Shown: in pieces, positions 16,850 through 25,468 of the stretch | Position numbering within the stretch: position 1 is the stretch's first letter | How the letters are laid out: each line of letters starts with the position of its first letter | Source: Pseudoflavonifractor phocaeensis | Lineage (GTDB): Bacteria; Bacillota; Clostridia; Oscillospirales; Oscillospiraceae | Reading direction: 5' to 3' | Assembly: GCF_021531815.1 (NCBI RefSeq) | Contig: NZ_JADYUM010000009.1 | Location: forward strand, 1 to 64,000 | Length of the DNA stretch: 64,000 bases | The notes under the pieces: generated by a model | The model's input: only the letters and a program-made list of their open reading frames with translations | What the model was told of the DNA's origin: nothing | The model's database searches: none | Made by a program: the position numbers and the translations under genes

Positions 16850-17836
16850 GTGGCAAAAAGCTCCAACCAGAAGACCAAGCTGCTCCACCTCTATCAGATC
16901 CTGCTGCGCCAGACGGACGAGGACCATCCCATCACCGTGGCCCAGATCATCCAGGAACTGGGCAAGTACGGCATCAAAGCGGAGCGAAAAAGCATCTACG
17001 ACGACCTGGAGTCCCTGCGCCAGTTCGGCCTGGACGTCCAGTGCCGGAAGGGGAAGACTGCCGGCTGGTTCGTGGGGGAGCGGGACTTCCAGCTCCCGGA
17101 ACTGAAGCTGCTCATGGACGCCGTCCAGTCCTCCCGGTTCATCACCCAGAAAAAGAGCGACGCCCTGATCCGCAAGCTGGAGGGGCTGGCCAGCGTCCAC
17201 CAGGCCCGGCAGCTCCAGCGCCAGGTCTATGTCAGCGGGCGAATCAAGCTGATGAACGAGAGCATCTACTATAACGTGGACAAGCTCCACACCGCCGTCT
17301 CGGGACAGCGGGCCATCACCTTCAAGTATTTTGACTACGACCTGGAGCGGAAGAAGGTCTTCCGCCGGGAGGGGCGGCGGTACACTGTCTCCCCCTACGG
17401 CCTGATCTGGAACAATGAAAACTACTATCTGGTGGCCTTCGACCACGCCAACCGGGAGATGCGCCACTACCGGGTGGACAAGATGACGGAGATCGTGGTC
17501 ACCTCCCTGGACCGGGAGGGGAGGGACCAGTACCCCGATTTTCAGCTGGCCTCCTACGGGGAGAAGCACTTCGGCATGTACCGGGGCCAGGAGATGACCG
17601 TCACCCTCCGGGGGCGGCGGAGCATGGCCGGAGTGGTGTGGGACCGCTTCGGCCAGGACGTGATCCTGGTCCCCGACGGGGAGGAGCATTTTACCGTCAC
17701 TCTGCCCGTGGTGGTCAGCCCCCAGTTTTTCGGCTGGCTGTTCGGCCTGGACGGGGGCCTGACCATCACCGCCCCCCGGGCCGCCGTGGAGGAGTACCGG
17801 AGAAAGCTGGAAGGGGCCCTGGGAGGGGGAGAATGA
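16850..17836 (+). CDS. WYL-domain transcriptional regulator
   Basis: 328-aa regulator: N-terminal HTH (about 10-75, with ITVAQIIQELGKYGIKAERK), middle WYL domain (about 145-225) and C-terminal WCX-type segment. The WYL region includes ITFKYFDYDLERKKVFRR and VSPYGLIWNNENYYLVAF. Such proteins sense nucleotides or other ligands and control nearby or distant stress genes. The GTG start at 16850 is 7 bases after AAAGGGAG. It stands alone between the divergent LytTR operon and nadE. Target unknown. Confidence 0.9.
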   Translation: MAKSSNQKTKLLHLYQILLRQTDEDHPITVAQIIQELGKYGIKAERKSIYDDLESLRQFGLDVQCRKGKTAGWFVGERDFQLPELKLLMDAVQSSRFITQKKSDALIRKLEGLASVHQARQLQRQVYVSGRIKLMNESIYYNVDKLHTAVSGQRAITFKYFDYDLERKKVFRREGRRYTVSPYGLIWNNENYYLVAFDHANREMRHYRVDKMTEIVVTSLDREGRDQYPDFQLASYGEKHFGMYRGQEMTVTLRGRRSMAGVVWDRFGQDVILVPDGEEHFTVTLPVVVSPQFFGWLFGLDGGLTITAPRAAVEEYRRKLEGALGGGE

Positions 17837-17901
17837 AACGCGGCTTCGGGAAAACCAGCGGGGCAGGCTTCGCCGGCCAGGGGAAAGCCGGTTTGCCAGC
17901 C

Positions 17902-17930
17902 TTGCAATTTCTGGATAAGTACGGTATGAT
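17902..17930 (+). promoter_or_regulatory. nadE promoter
   Basis: TTGCAA (17902-17907), 17-base spacer, TATGAT (17925-17930), 36 bases before the nadE start. Confidence 0.7.
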
Positions 17931-17966
17931 AAGATACAAAATATAACCTCAGAGGGAGGTCCTTTT

Positions 17967-19886
17967 ATGCGGGACGGATTTGTCAAAATTGCCGCCGGTA
18001 CGCCGGAGGTCCGGGTGGCGGACTGCGCCTATAACGGGGAACAGTGCATCAAGCTGATCCGGGAGGCCCAGGCCCAGGGGGTGAAGGTGCTGTGCCTGCC
18101 CGAGCTGTGCCTGACGGGTTACACCTGCGGTGACCTGTTTTTGCAGGACGCCCTGCTCCGGGGGGGCGAGGAGGCGCTGCGGGCGGTGCTGGAGGCCACC
18201 CGTGAGGTGGACATGCTCATCGCGCTGGGCCTGCCCCTGCGGTACCGGGGCAAGCTGTACAACTGCGCCGCCGTCCTGTGCCGGGGGGAGCTGCTGGGGC
18301 TGGTGCCCAAGCAGAACATTCCCAACTACACCGAGTTTTACGAGGCCCGCTGGTTCGCTTCGGGGACCGGGGTGAAGGAGCCGTCCTTCCCCTTCGCCGG
18401 ACAGACCGCCAGCCTGAGTTCCAATCTGGTCTTTACCTGCCGCTCCCTGCCGGAGCTGACGGTGGGCGTGGAGATCTGCGAGGACCTGTGGGTGGCCGAC
18501 ACCCCCTCCACCCGTCTGGCCCAGGCGGGGGCCACCCTTGTCCTGAACCCCTCCGCCAGCGACGAGACAGTGTGCAAGGACAGCTACCGCCGCGATCTGG
18601 TGGCCATGACCTCGGGCCGTCTGGTCTGCGGCTATGTCTACGCCGACGCGGGCTGGGGGGAGTCCTCCACCGACCTGATCTACGCCGGGCACAGCCTGGT
18701 GGCGGAGAACGGCTCCATCCTGGCCCAGCGCCGTTTCGAGACGGGGCTGACCGTCTCGGAGATCGACGTGTACAAGCTGACCCATGAGCGCCAGCGCATG
18801 TCCACCTTCCGCTGCTGCCCCACCCAGGAGGTGATGCAGCTCTCCTTCGACCTGGAGCTGGAGGAGACCGCCCTCACCCGCCCCGTGGCCAAGAACCCCT
18901 TCGTCCCCGCCGACCACGGGGACCGGGCTGTCCGGTGCCAGGAGATCCTGACCCTGGCCGCCCTGGGGCTGAAAAAGCGGCTGGCCCATACCCACGCCAA
19001 GACGGCGGTGGTGGGCCTGTCCGGCGGGCTGGACTCCACCCTGGCCCTGCTCATCACCGCCCGGGCCATGGAGATGCTGGGCCGCCCCATGACCGATATC
19101 GTGGCCATCACCATGCCCTGCTTCGGCACCACCTCCCGCACCAAGTCCAACGCCCAGCTGCTGGCTGAGCGCATCGGCACCACCTTCAAGACCATCGACA
19201 TCGGCGAGGCGGTGAAGGTCCACTTCCGGGACATCGGCCAGTCCATGGAGGACCTGTCCGTCACCTTTGAGAACGGCCAGGCCCGGGAGCGCACCCAGGT
19301 GCTCATGGACATTGCCAACCAGTCCGGGGGCATGGTCATCGGCACCGGGGACCTGTCCGAGCTGGCCCTGGGCTGGGCCACCTATAACGGGGACCACATG
19401 TCCATGTACGCCGTCAACGCCGGCATCCCCAAGACCCTGGTGCGCCATCTGGTGGCCTATGTGGCCGACGAGAATCAGGAGCGGGACCCCCAGCTGTCCG
19501 CCGTTCTGCGGGACATTCTGGACACCCCCGTCTCCCCCGAACTGCTGCCCCCCAAGGAGGGGGAGATCGCCCAGAAGACGGAGGACCTGGTGGGGCCCTA
19601 CGAGCTCCACGACTTCTTCCTGTACTACGCCGTCCGCTGGGGCTTTTCGCCCCGGAAGGTGTACCGGCTGGCCCTGTACGCCCTGGAGGAGGCCTACGGC
19701 CGGGAGACCATTTTGAAATGGCTGCACAACTTCTACCGCCGCTTCTTCGCCCAGCAGTTCAAGCGCTCCTGCCTGCCCGACGGCCCCAAGGTGGGTTCCG
19801 TCACTCTTTCACCGAGAGGCGACTGGCGGATGCCGTCGGATGCCGTGGCGTCACTGTGGATGGAGGAACTGAAGGGGCTGGAGTAA
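17967..19886 (+). CDS. nadE: Glutamine-dependent NAD+ synthetase
   Basis: Last step of NAD synthesis: amidates nicotinate adenine dinucleotide using glutamine and ATP. 639 aa in the two-domain form. The N-terminal glutaminase (nitrilase fold) has catalytic Glu46 (LPELCLTGY), Lys115 (PKQNIPNY) and Cys171 (VEICEDLW). The C-terminal synthetase has the ATP loop SGGLDSTLALL. Start ATG 17967 follows GAGGGAGG. The 3' end is odd: its last 22 codons (from GAC at 19821) are repeated, diverged, at about 20039-20104 after a hairpin-rich spacer. The gene itself appears complete. Confidence 0.96.
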   Translation: MRDGFVKIAAGTPEVRVADCAYNGEQCIKLIREAQAQGVKVLCLPELCLTGYTCGDLFLQDALLRGGEEALRAVLEATREVDMLIALGLPLRYRGKLYNCAAVLCRGELLGLVPKQNIPNYTEFYEARWFASGTGVKEPSFPFAGQTASLSSNLVFTCRSLPELTVGVEICEDLWVADTPSTRLAQAGATLVLNPSASDETVCKDSYRRDLVAMTSGRLVCGYVYADAGWGESSTDLIYAGHSLVAENGSILAQRRFETGLTVSEIDVYKLTHERQRMSTFRCCPTQEVMQLSFDLELEETALTRPVAKNPFVPADHGDRAVRCQEILTLAALGLKKRLAHTHAKTAVVGLSGGLDSTLALLITARAMEMLGRPMTDIVAITMPCFGTTSRTKSNAQLLAERIGTTFKTIDIGEAVKVHFRDIGQSMEDLSVTFENGQARERTQVLMDIANQSGGMVIGTGDLSELALGWATYNGDHMSMYAVNAGIPKTLVRHLVAYVADENQERDPQLSAVLRDILDTPVSPELLPPKEGEIAQKTEDLVGPYELHDFFLYYAVRWGFSPRKVYRLALYALEEAYGRETILKWLHNFYRRFFAQQFKRSCLPDGPKVGSVTLSPRGDWRMPSDAVASLWMEELKGLE

Positions 19887-20038
19887 GGTCCCCCCTAGTC
19901 GCCTCGCGCGCGAAAGCGCGCCGCGCCGAGTGGCGCGTAAATTCGGAGCGCAGCGGAGAATTGCGCAGGCGAAATTCACTTTCGCCGAGCATTTAAATCC
20001 AGAGGGCCCCCCATAGGACGCTTGCGTCCTATGGGAAA
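19887..20038. repeat. Hairpin-rich insert between the two nadE 3' ends
   Basis: About 150 bp with no gene, packed with inverted repeats. There is a GCGCGC stem near 19906-19920 and GGCGAAA/TTTCGCC (19968-19974, 19980-19986). A perfect 12-bp stem lies at 20010-20021 with 20024-20035. It separates nadE's stop from a second, degenerate copy of the nadE tail, so it looks like a small inserted element or a recombination scar. Confidence 0.65.
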
Positions 20039-20104
20039 GACTGGCGTATGCCCTCCGACGCCGTGGCGGCTCTGTGGATGGAGGAGCTGACGGGGCTGGA
20101 GTGA
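20039..20104 (+). pseudogene. Duplicated 3' end of nadE
   Basis: Reads DWRMPSDAVAALWMEELTGL then E and a stop. nadE itself ends DWRMPSDAVASLWMEELKGL plus E, so 20 of 22 codons including the stop position agree in sense, while the DNA differs at roughly 10 of 66 bases, mostly silent. It has no start and no independent ribosome site. It is either the displaced original tail of nadE or a remnant of a tandem duplication. Confidence 0.8.
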
Positions 20105-20143
20105 CGCCGCCCCGGAAAACCGCGTGAAAAGGAGACTGACCCC

Positions 20144-20704
20144 ATGTATATCGACCCCCAGCGCTATACCACCCGGCCCACCGACGACCGGCTGCCCCAG
20201 GAATTTGCCATCTACGACAAGCTGGAGGAGCTGGACATCCCCTACATCCGGGTGGACCACGACCACGCCGACACCATTGAGATCTGCGAACAAGTGGAAC
20301 AGGTCCTGGGCGGCAAGATCTGCAAGAACCTGTTTCTCTGCAACCGCCAGGGTACCCAGTTCTACCTGCTGATGATGCCGGGAGGCAAGCCCTTCAAGAC
20401 CAAGTTTTTGTCCGCCCAGCTGGGTTGCGCCCGGCTGTCCTTTGCCGACGCGGGCCATATGGAGCAGTACCTGCGTACCATCCCTGGCTCTGTGTCCGCC
20501 CTGGAGTTGCTGTTCGACACGGAACACCGAGTCCAGCTGGTCATCGACCGGGACCTGCTGGCCGACGAGTTTATCAGCGGCCACCCGGGCATCTCCACCT
20601 CCACCCTGCGGCTGAAGCGGGAAGACATGCTGCGGTTCGTGTCCGACACAGGCCACGAGCCGGTGTACGTGGACCTGCCCGATCCCCGGACGGAGGAAGG
20701 ATAA
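20144..20704 (+). CDS. YbaK/ProX-type aminoacyl-tRNA deacylase
   Basis: 186-aa YbaK/EbsC-superfamily protein of the prolyl-tRNA-editing (ProXp) kind, which clears mischarged tRNA in trans. Family marks are the start with IYDKLEELDIPYIRVDHDHA, the lysine-containing KNLFLCNRQGTQFYLL strand, and PGSVSALELLFD and SGHPGISTSTLRL near the end. ATG 20144 has AAGGAG 9 bases upstream. It follows nadE and its duplicated tail, and ends at a strong terminator. The amino acid specificity cannot be told. Confidence 0.85.
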   Translation: MYIDPQRYTTRPTDDRLPQEFAIYDKLEELDIPYIRVDHDHADTIEICEQVEQVLGGKICKNLFLCNRQGTQFYLLMMPGGKPFKTKFLSAQLGCARLSFADAGHMEQYLRTIPGSVSALELLFDTEHRVQLVIDRDLLADEFISGHPGISTSTLRLKREDMLRFVSDTGHEPVYVDLPDPRTEEG

Positions 20705-20715
20705 CACAGAAAAAC

Positions 20716-20746
20716 GCCCCCGGTTTTCCGTCGGAAAACCGGGGGC
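20716..20746. terminator. Terminator between convergent genes
   Basis: Perfect 14-bp stem (20716-20729, 20733-20746) flanked by an A run and ATTT. It serves the deacylase gene, possibly also mtaB from the other side. Confidence 0.8.
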
Positions 20747-20855
20747 ATTTGCTGCTAGCGGGAGAAATCAGGGCCTTGCGCAGGATGCCCATGGGGTCGA
20801 CGGGGAGGACCGCATAGTGGTCGTAGGGAGGGATGGCGCCCCCGGCGGGAGGAGA

Positions 20856-22145
20856 TCAGACCAGAACGCCCCGGAGGCTGCCGCCCTCCACGCTTTTGAT
20901 CCGGACAGAGCGCAGGCAGTTGTGGAGGTTTTCGTCGCTGGGGGCCGTGACCTCGGTGTACCGGGTGGTGTAGCCCCGCCAGAGGCCCTCCCGTTCCTCC
21001 TCAAAGAGAACGGGGACCGTCTCTCCCACCCACTGTTCCAGGTAGGCGCGCTCCATTTGGGCGGCCAGGTTGGCGGCCCGGTGGGCCCGCTCCTCCTTGA
21101 CGGATTTCAGCACCTGGCCGGGCATCTTGGCCGCCGGGGTGCCGGGACGCTTGGAGTAGGGGAAGATGTGCATGGCGGAGAAGGCGCACTTCCGGAGAAA
21201 GACCAGGGTCTCTCCGAACTCCTCCTCTGTCTCCCCCGGGAAACCCACGATCAGGTCGGTGGTGATGCCGGGGCGGTCGAACCATTCCCGCAGCAGGGCC
21301 ACGCTCTCATAGTACCGGGCGGTGTCGTACTTCCGGTTCATCCGCTTCAAAACGGTGTCGCAGCCGCTCTGCATGGACAGGTGGAAGTGGGGGCACAGGT
21401 TGGGGAGTTGCGCTGCCCGGCGGCAGAAGTCTTCGGTGACGGTTCTGGGCTCCAGGGAGCCCAGCCGGACGCGGCAATCCGGGGCGGCGGCGCAGATCCC
21501 CTCCACCAGGTCGATGAGGGCGGTCCCGTCCCGGAGCTCATGGCCCCAGGAGGAGATTTCGATGCCGGTGAGCACCAGCTCCTGATAGCCCTCAGCGGCC
21601 AAGTGGGCGGCTTGGGCCTTGGCCTCCTCCAGGGGGAGGGAGCGGATGGGACCCCGGGCGTAGGGGATGATACAGTAGGTGCAGAAGTTGACGCAGCCGT
21701 CCTCCACCTTCAGCATGGCCCGGGTCCGGCCCTCCAGCCCCCCGGCGGGCAGCACCTCAAAGGTCCGCCGCTTCATGGCGTCGTCCAGGGCGGTGACGGG
21801 TTGGCGCTCGGCCCAGGTCCGTTCCAGCAGGTCCACAAAGCCTGTCCGGTCTCCGGTGCCGGACACCAGGTCTACGGACAGTCCCTCCATGTCCTGGGGG
21901 TGGGTCTGGGTGTAGCAGCCGCACACGGCGATGATGGCGTCGGGGGCCGTCTTCCGGGTGCGGCGGATGACCTGCCGGGACTTCTTGTCGCTCACCGCTG
22001 TGACGGAGCAGGTGTTGATGACGTAGACATCGGCCTCCCCCTCAAAGGAGACCAGGGTGTGGCCCCGCTGGGTGAGAAGCTGTTCCAGGGCCTGGGTCTC
22101 GTACTGGTTGACCTTGCAGCCCAGGGTGTAAAAGGCGATATTCAT
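20856..22145 (-). CDS. mtaB: tRNA t6A37 methylthiotransferase MtaB
   Basis: Radical-SAM enzyme that adds a methylthio group to t6A at tRNA position 37. 429 aa: the N-terminal UPF0004 domain has its three cluster cysteines (LGCKVNQYE, INTCSVTAVSDKKSRQ, VCGCYTQ). The radical SAM centre is CxxxCxxC in DGCVNFCTYCIIPYARG. A C-terminal TRAM-like region ends the protein. The ATG at 22145 is preceded by AAGGAAG with 5-base spacing. The MNIAFYTLGCKVNQYET opening is the MtaB/YqeV form rather than MiaB. Stand-alone gene; the cupin gene lies upstream beyond a hairpin-rich gap. Confidence 0.93.
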   Translation of the reverse strand: MNIAFYTLGCKVNQYETQALEQLLTQRGHTLVSFEGEADVYVINTCSVTAVSDKKSRQVIRRTRKTAPDAIIAVCGCYTQTHPQDMEGLSVDLVSGTGDRTGFVDLLERTWAERQPVTALDDAMKRRTFEVLPAGGLEGRTRAMLKVEDGCVNFCTYCIIPYARGPIRSLPLEEAKAQAAHLAAEGYQELVLTGIEISSWGHELRDGTALIDLVEGICAAAPDCRVRLGSLEPRTVTEDFCRRAAQLPNLCPHFHLSMQSGCDTVLKRMNRKYDTARYYESVALLREWFDRPGITTDLIVGFPGETEEEFGETLVFLRKCAFSAMHIFPYSKRPGTPAAKMPGQVLKSVKEERAHRAANLAAQMERAYLEQWVGETVPVLFEEEREGLWRGYTTRYTEVTAPSDENLHNCLRSVRIKSVEGGSLRGVLV

Positions 22146-22189
22146 AATGGCTTCCTTTTCTATTGGAAATTGCGGCGCCGCGTCTAAAA

Positions 22190-22289
22190 GGCCGCCGGAG
22201 GCGGCCCGCCAAGCCAAAGCCCAGCGAAGCGGTTTTGGCTTGGAAAGGCGGAGCAACGGAACGGGTGAGTTTTCCCGTTTACGGGGAAA
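22190..22289. repeat. Hairpin cluster between cupin and mtaB
   Basis: Three inverted repeats in tandem: GGCCGCC/GGCGGCC (22190-22206), CCAAGCCAAA/TTTGGCTTGG (22209-22218, 22234-22243), and TTTCCCGT/ACGGGGAAA (22271-22289, reaching into the cupin stop). Either terminators of the cupin/AAA transcript or a short interspersed element. No gene seen. Confidence 0.55.
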
Positions 22290-22641
22290 CGAACGATGTG
22301 GAGTTTGTGACGCCGTGCTCCGGCACCACGGCGAAGAAGCACAGGTCTCCCTGGCCGTCGTTGATGAGGCTGTGGGCGTGGCCCATGGGACAGTAGTGGC
22401 AGTCCCCGGCGGCCAGAGGCTCATACTCCCCGTCGCAGAGCACCTTGCCCGTGCCGGAGAGAATGTAGATCATCTCGCTGTTGCCCTCGTGGGTATGCAG
22501 GCCGATGGAGGAGCCGGGGAGCAGACGGCCCCGCATGATCTTGGCGCGGGGGTCGGTGTACATCTTGACGTGGAATTCACCCTCGCCGCCCTTGAAGCTC
22601 TGAAAGACCTTTTCTTCCATCTGGTCAAAGAAAATTTTCAT
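22279..22641 (-). CDS. Cupin-domain protein
   Basis: 120-aa single-domain cupin. The metal-binding motifs are recognisable: GSSIGLHTHEGNSEMIYILSG (motif 1 with H-x-H and E) and AGDCHYCPMGHAHSLIN (motif 2). ATG 22641 lies 8 bases after AGGAGG; a GTG one codon upstream is also possible. It follows the AAA+ gene by 18 bases and is probably co-transcribed with it. Substrate or regulatory role unknown; the small size suits a sugar-phosphate or polyketide-type cupin enzyme or a sensor. Confidence 0.85.
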   Translation of the reverse strand: MKIFFDQMEEKVFQSFKGGEGEFHVKMYTDPRAKIMRGRLLPGSSIGLHTHEGNSEMIYILSGTGKVLCDGEYEPLAAGDCHYCPMGHAHSLINDGQGDLCFFAVVPEHGVTNSTSFVSP

Positions 22642-22659
22642 CACAATTTCCTCCTGTTA

Positions 22660-24114
22660 TCATTTCTCCGGGGCGGACTCCTCCGCCTCCGGTTCTTTCA
22701 GATCCTGGGGCAGCAGCTCCATAAGCTGCTCCTTGGTGGGAGCCTCCAGCTGGGCCACCCGGTTGGACTGGCGGGCCACCGCCTTTTCAAACAGGTTGCG
22801 CACGTCCCGGGCGTTGCCGAAGTTCTCGTCCCGGGTTTCGTACAGCTCCCGAAAATCCTGTCCGGCCCACTCCTCCGCCTCCTGGGAGAGGGTGTAGCCG
22901 TTCTTTTTGCACATGGAGCGGAAAATCTCCAGCAGCTGTCCGGCGTTGTAGTCTTCAAAGTAGAAATACTTGTTGAACCGGGACTCCAGGCCGGGATTGG
23001 AGTGGATGAACTTCTCCATCAGGTTGGTGTACCCGGCCACAATGACGATCAGGTCATCCCGGTGGTCCTCCATGTTTTTCAGCAGTACCTCAATGGCCTC
23101 GTGGCCGAAGTCGTTGCCGTTTTCCTGGTTCACCAGGGCGTAGGCCTCGTCTATGAACAGCACGCCGCCGATGGCCCTTTGGACCACCTCCTGGGTCTTG
23201 ATGGCGGTCTGTCCCACGAAGCCGGCCACCAGGCCGGAGCGGTCCACCTCCACCAGCTGGCCCTTGGACAGCACGCCGATGGCGTGGTAAATTTTTGCCA
23301 GCAGCCGGGCCACGGTGGTTTTGCCGGTGCCCGGATTGCCCAGGAACACCAGATGGAGAGACATGGGCGGGACGGGGAGCTTTGCCTCCTGGCGCAGCTT
23401 CCGGACCTTCACCAGGTTGATGAGGCTCTTGACGTCCTTTTTTACCTGGTCCAGGCCGCACAGGCTGTCCAGTTCCGCCAGTACCTCCTCCAGCTTGGGA
23501 GGTTCGGGGGCTGCCTCCGCCTCTTTTTTCTCCTCTTTGGCCGCGGCCTGCTCCTTCTGCCGGGCGGGGGCCTGGGGGGTGTCGGGCCGCCGGGAGATAA
23601 ACTCGTCCGCCTTCAAGGCAGGGCGGTCGGCTTTTAATCCGTCCCGGTCACAGAGGGCCAGGAGGGTGTCGTTGCAGGCGTTGACAAAGCCGGCCTCGCT
23701 CTCGCTGACCACGTCGTCCACGGCGGCAAAGAGCAGCAGGATCAGGGTCAGCTGGTCAGCGAATCGCCGGGCCAGGGTGGTGCCCTTCCGGCGGTCGTAC
23801 TGCCGCAGGCCCTCGAAAAAGGCGGGGGGCTGGAACAGGTCGAAGCCCGCCACCCCCGTGGCCACCTCCCAGTACAGAGCGGAGGGCACCGGGTTGCCCG
23901 CGGAGTAAATGGCATTGTAGAATTCCACGTGGCGGGGGGTGATGGAACTGGCATTGTCCGCCTGCCATACCCCCAGGACATACTGGCGCATGTAGCCGTC
24001 CACCTGGCGGCTGAAGCTCATGCGCAGACCGGGGTCCGGGATCAGCTTGCGGAAGGCTGTCACGGCCTCGTTGTACTGTTTGTGGACCTCTGTGGCGGAC
24101 ATGGTGCCTCGCAT
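22660..24114 (-). CDS. CbxX/SpoVK-type AAA+ ATPase
   Basis: 484-aa protein. The C-terminal AAA+ module (about 220-470) is of the CbxX/CfxQ type: Walker A GNPGTGKTT, Walker B GGVLFIDEAYAL, sensor/Arg-finger region NPGLESRFNKYFYF. The N-terminal ~160 residues are helical and not recognised, followed by an Ala/Glu/Lys-rich linker (170-205). ATG 24114 is 9 bases after GGAGG. Relatives remodel protein complexes (Rubisco activase CbbX; SpoVK in sporulation). It is divergent from a zinc-ribbon/SH3 membrane protein and upstream of a cupin gene. Target unknown. Confidence 0.88.
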   Translation of the reverse strand: MRGTMSATEVHKQYNEAVTAFRKLIPDPGLRMSFSRQVDGYMRQYVLGVWQADNASSITPRHVEFYNAIYSAGNPVPSALYWEVATGVAGFDLFQPPAFFEGLRQYDRRKGTTLARRFADQLTLILLLFAAVDDVVSESEAGFVNACNDTLLALCDRDGLKADRPALKADEFISRRPDTPQAPARQKEQAAAKEEKKEAEAAPEPPKLEEVLAELDSLCGLDQVKKDVKSLINLVKVRKLRQEAKLPVPPMSLHLVFLGNPGTGKTTVARLLAKIYHAIGVLSKGQLVEVDRSGLVAGFVGQTAIKTQEVVQRAIGGVLFIDEAYALVNQENGNDFGHEAIEVLLKNMEDHRDDLIVIVAGYTNLMEKFIHSNPGLESRFNKYFYFEDYNAGQLLEIFRSMCKKNGYTLSQEAEEWAGQDFRELYETRDENFGNARDVRNLFEKAVARQSNRVAQLEAPTKEQLMELLPQDLKEPEAEESAPEK

Positions 24115-24298
24115 GGCGGTCACCCTCCCGAGATAAATTCTAACTTTATATTATAGAGGAAAGGGGGAACTTGGTCAAGGGCGGAAGGAATTCCTCCCGT
24201 GGAACGCAGGGCCGCAGGGTCCGGCGGACAAAATGCGGGGATAAAGAACAGAAGTAGACATAATAATGTGAACATTTTGTTATTTCGACGTTTCACCG

Positions 24299-24327
24299 TT
24301 GACGGGGCGGGTTTTTCCTTGTACAAT
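24299..24327 (+). promoter_or_regulatory. Promoter for zinc-ribbon/SH3 protein
   Basis: TTGACG (24299-24304), 17-base spacer, TACAAT (24322-24327), 50 bases before the ATG at 24377. Confidence 0.7.
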
Positions 24328-24376
24328 AGATTTAAACCCGCTTTGGGCGGGAAAAAGGTTAAGCGGAGGAATGAAC

Positions 24377-25378
24377 ATGGCAGAACGGCAAAGTCCCTCC
24401 CGGCGCGCCCCGGAAAAACGGGCCGCGGCCAGCAAGCAGCCGGCCTCCCGGCGCGCCGCCCCTGAAAAACAAAGTCCCTCCCGCCGCAACGATGTGATCC
24501 GCTGTGAGAACTGCGGCGAGGATTATTCCATTACCTACAAGCGCTGTCCCTTCTGTGACGAGCGCCCCGGCCGCACCGGCATCGGCGGCCGCCGGATGAG
24601 CGATGGACGGACGGGCCGGGGAACGGTCCACCCCGTCCAGGTGATCGGCCTGGTGGTGTCCATGGTGGTCATCATCGCGGCGCTGTTCATCGTCTTCAAG
24701 TATGTGGGTCCCCTGATCTTTGGGGACAAGTCCCCAGCCTCCTCCTCGGTGAGCACCAGCCAGAGCGGCAGTCAGTCCGCGGCCGGGTCCTCCTCCAGCC
24801 AGCCGGGGAGCGACGTCAGTTCCGGCGGCGACATCTCCGAGCCGGCGACCCAGGTGATTGTGACCGCTCTGACCCTGAACAAGTCGGATATTACCCTGAC
24901 GGCCAACGAAGTATTCTCCTTCCTGGCCACCGTCAGTCCGGCTGAAGCCACGGTCACCTGGAGCAGCAGCGACGAGTCCATCCTGAAGGTGGACCAGGAC
25001 GGCACCGCTACCAATGTGAACACCACCGGCAGCAAGGTGAAGGTCACCGTCACCGCCACCGCCGGGGACAAGACCGCCCAGTGCACCGTCTACTGCAACA
25101 GCGCCGGAGGCGCCAGTACCGCACCCTCCGGCGGCGGGACCACCACCGCGCCCAGCGGCGGCGCCGTGGCGCCCAACACCCCGGGCACCATTGTCAACGC
25201 GGGCAGCGGCCTGAATATCCGTTCCGGTCCGGGCTCCAGCTATGAGAAGATCGCCAGCGCCGCCAACGGCTCCAAGATCGTCATTCTGGAGGATGCGGGC
25301 AGCGGCTGGTACAAGATCGACTACGGCAATGGGAAGATCGGTTATGTGTCCAGCGATTACGTCTCCGTGGGCAACTAA
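24377..25378 (+). CDS. Membrane-anchored zinc-ribbon, Ig-like, SH3b protein
   Basis: 333 aa, domains in order: basic N-tail with repeated SPSRR/APEK units (1-38), zinc ribbon RCENCGEDYSITYKRCPFC (about 42-60), one transmembrane helix (about 87-112), a Ser-rich linker. Then a BIG2/Ig-like domain with VSPAEATVTWSSSDESILKV (about 160-235), a Gly/Thr/Ala linker, and a C-terminal bacterial SH3 domain with LNIRSGPGSSYEKI. The topology suggests a cytoplasmic ribbon and an external wall-binding part. The ATG at 24377 has CGGAGGA 6 bases upstream; an ATG at 24371 abuts that site. Divergent from the AAA+ gene. Probable cell-envelope sensor; function unknown. Confidence 0.85.
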   Translation: MAERQSPSRRAPEKRAAASKQPASRRAAPEKQSPSRRNDVIRCENCGEDYSITYKRCPFCDERPGRTGIGGRRMSDGRTGRGTVHPVQVIGLVVSMVVIIAALFIVFKYVGPLIFGDKSPASSSVSTSQSGSQSAAGSSSSQPGSDVSSGGDISEPATQVIVTALTLNKSDITLTANEVFSFLATVSPAEATVTWSSSDESILKVDQDGTATNVNTTGSKVKVTVTATAGDKTAQCTVYCNSAGGASTAPSGGGTTTAPSGGAVAPNTPGTIVNAGSGLNIRSGPGSSYEKIASAANGSKIVILEDAGSGWYKIDYGNGKIGYVSSDYVSVGN

Positions 25379-25390
25379 AAACAAGACAAG

Positions 25391-25420
25391 AAAGGGCGTC
25401 CCCATCGGGGACGCCCTTTT
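25391..25420. terminator. Bidirectional terminator
   Basis: Perfect 13-bp stem AAAGGGCGTCCCC / GGGGACGCCCTTT (25391-25403, 25407-25419), T after and A before, between the SH3 protein gene and convergent ilvD. Confidence 0.88.
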
Positions 25421-25468
25421 CGCAAGGGAAATGGGTCAGCATTTCCGAAAGTTCTTTGGTCCGTTCTT

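Noticed and set aside
20755-20855. Protein-like stretch after the mtaB stop (minus strand, YDHYAVLPVDPMGILRK)
   Set aside because: Reads like the end of a real small protein and is in frame with mtaB past its stop, but there is no start or ribosome site, and it continues into the shared terminator. Could be a gene remnant; evidence too thin to annotate.
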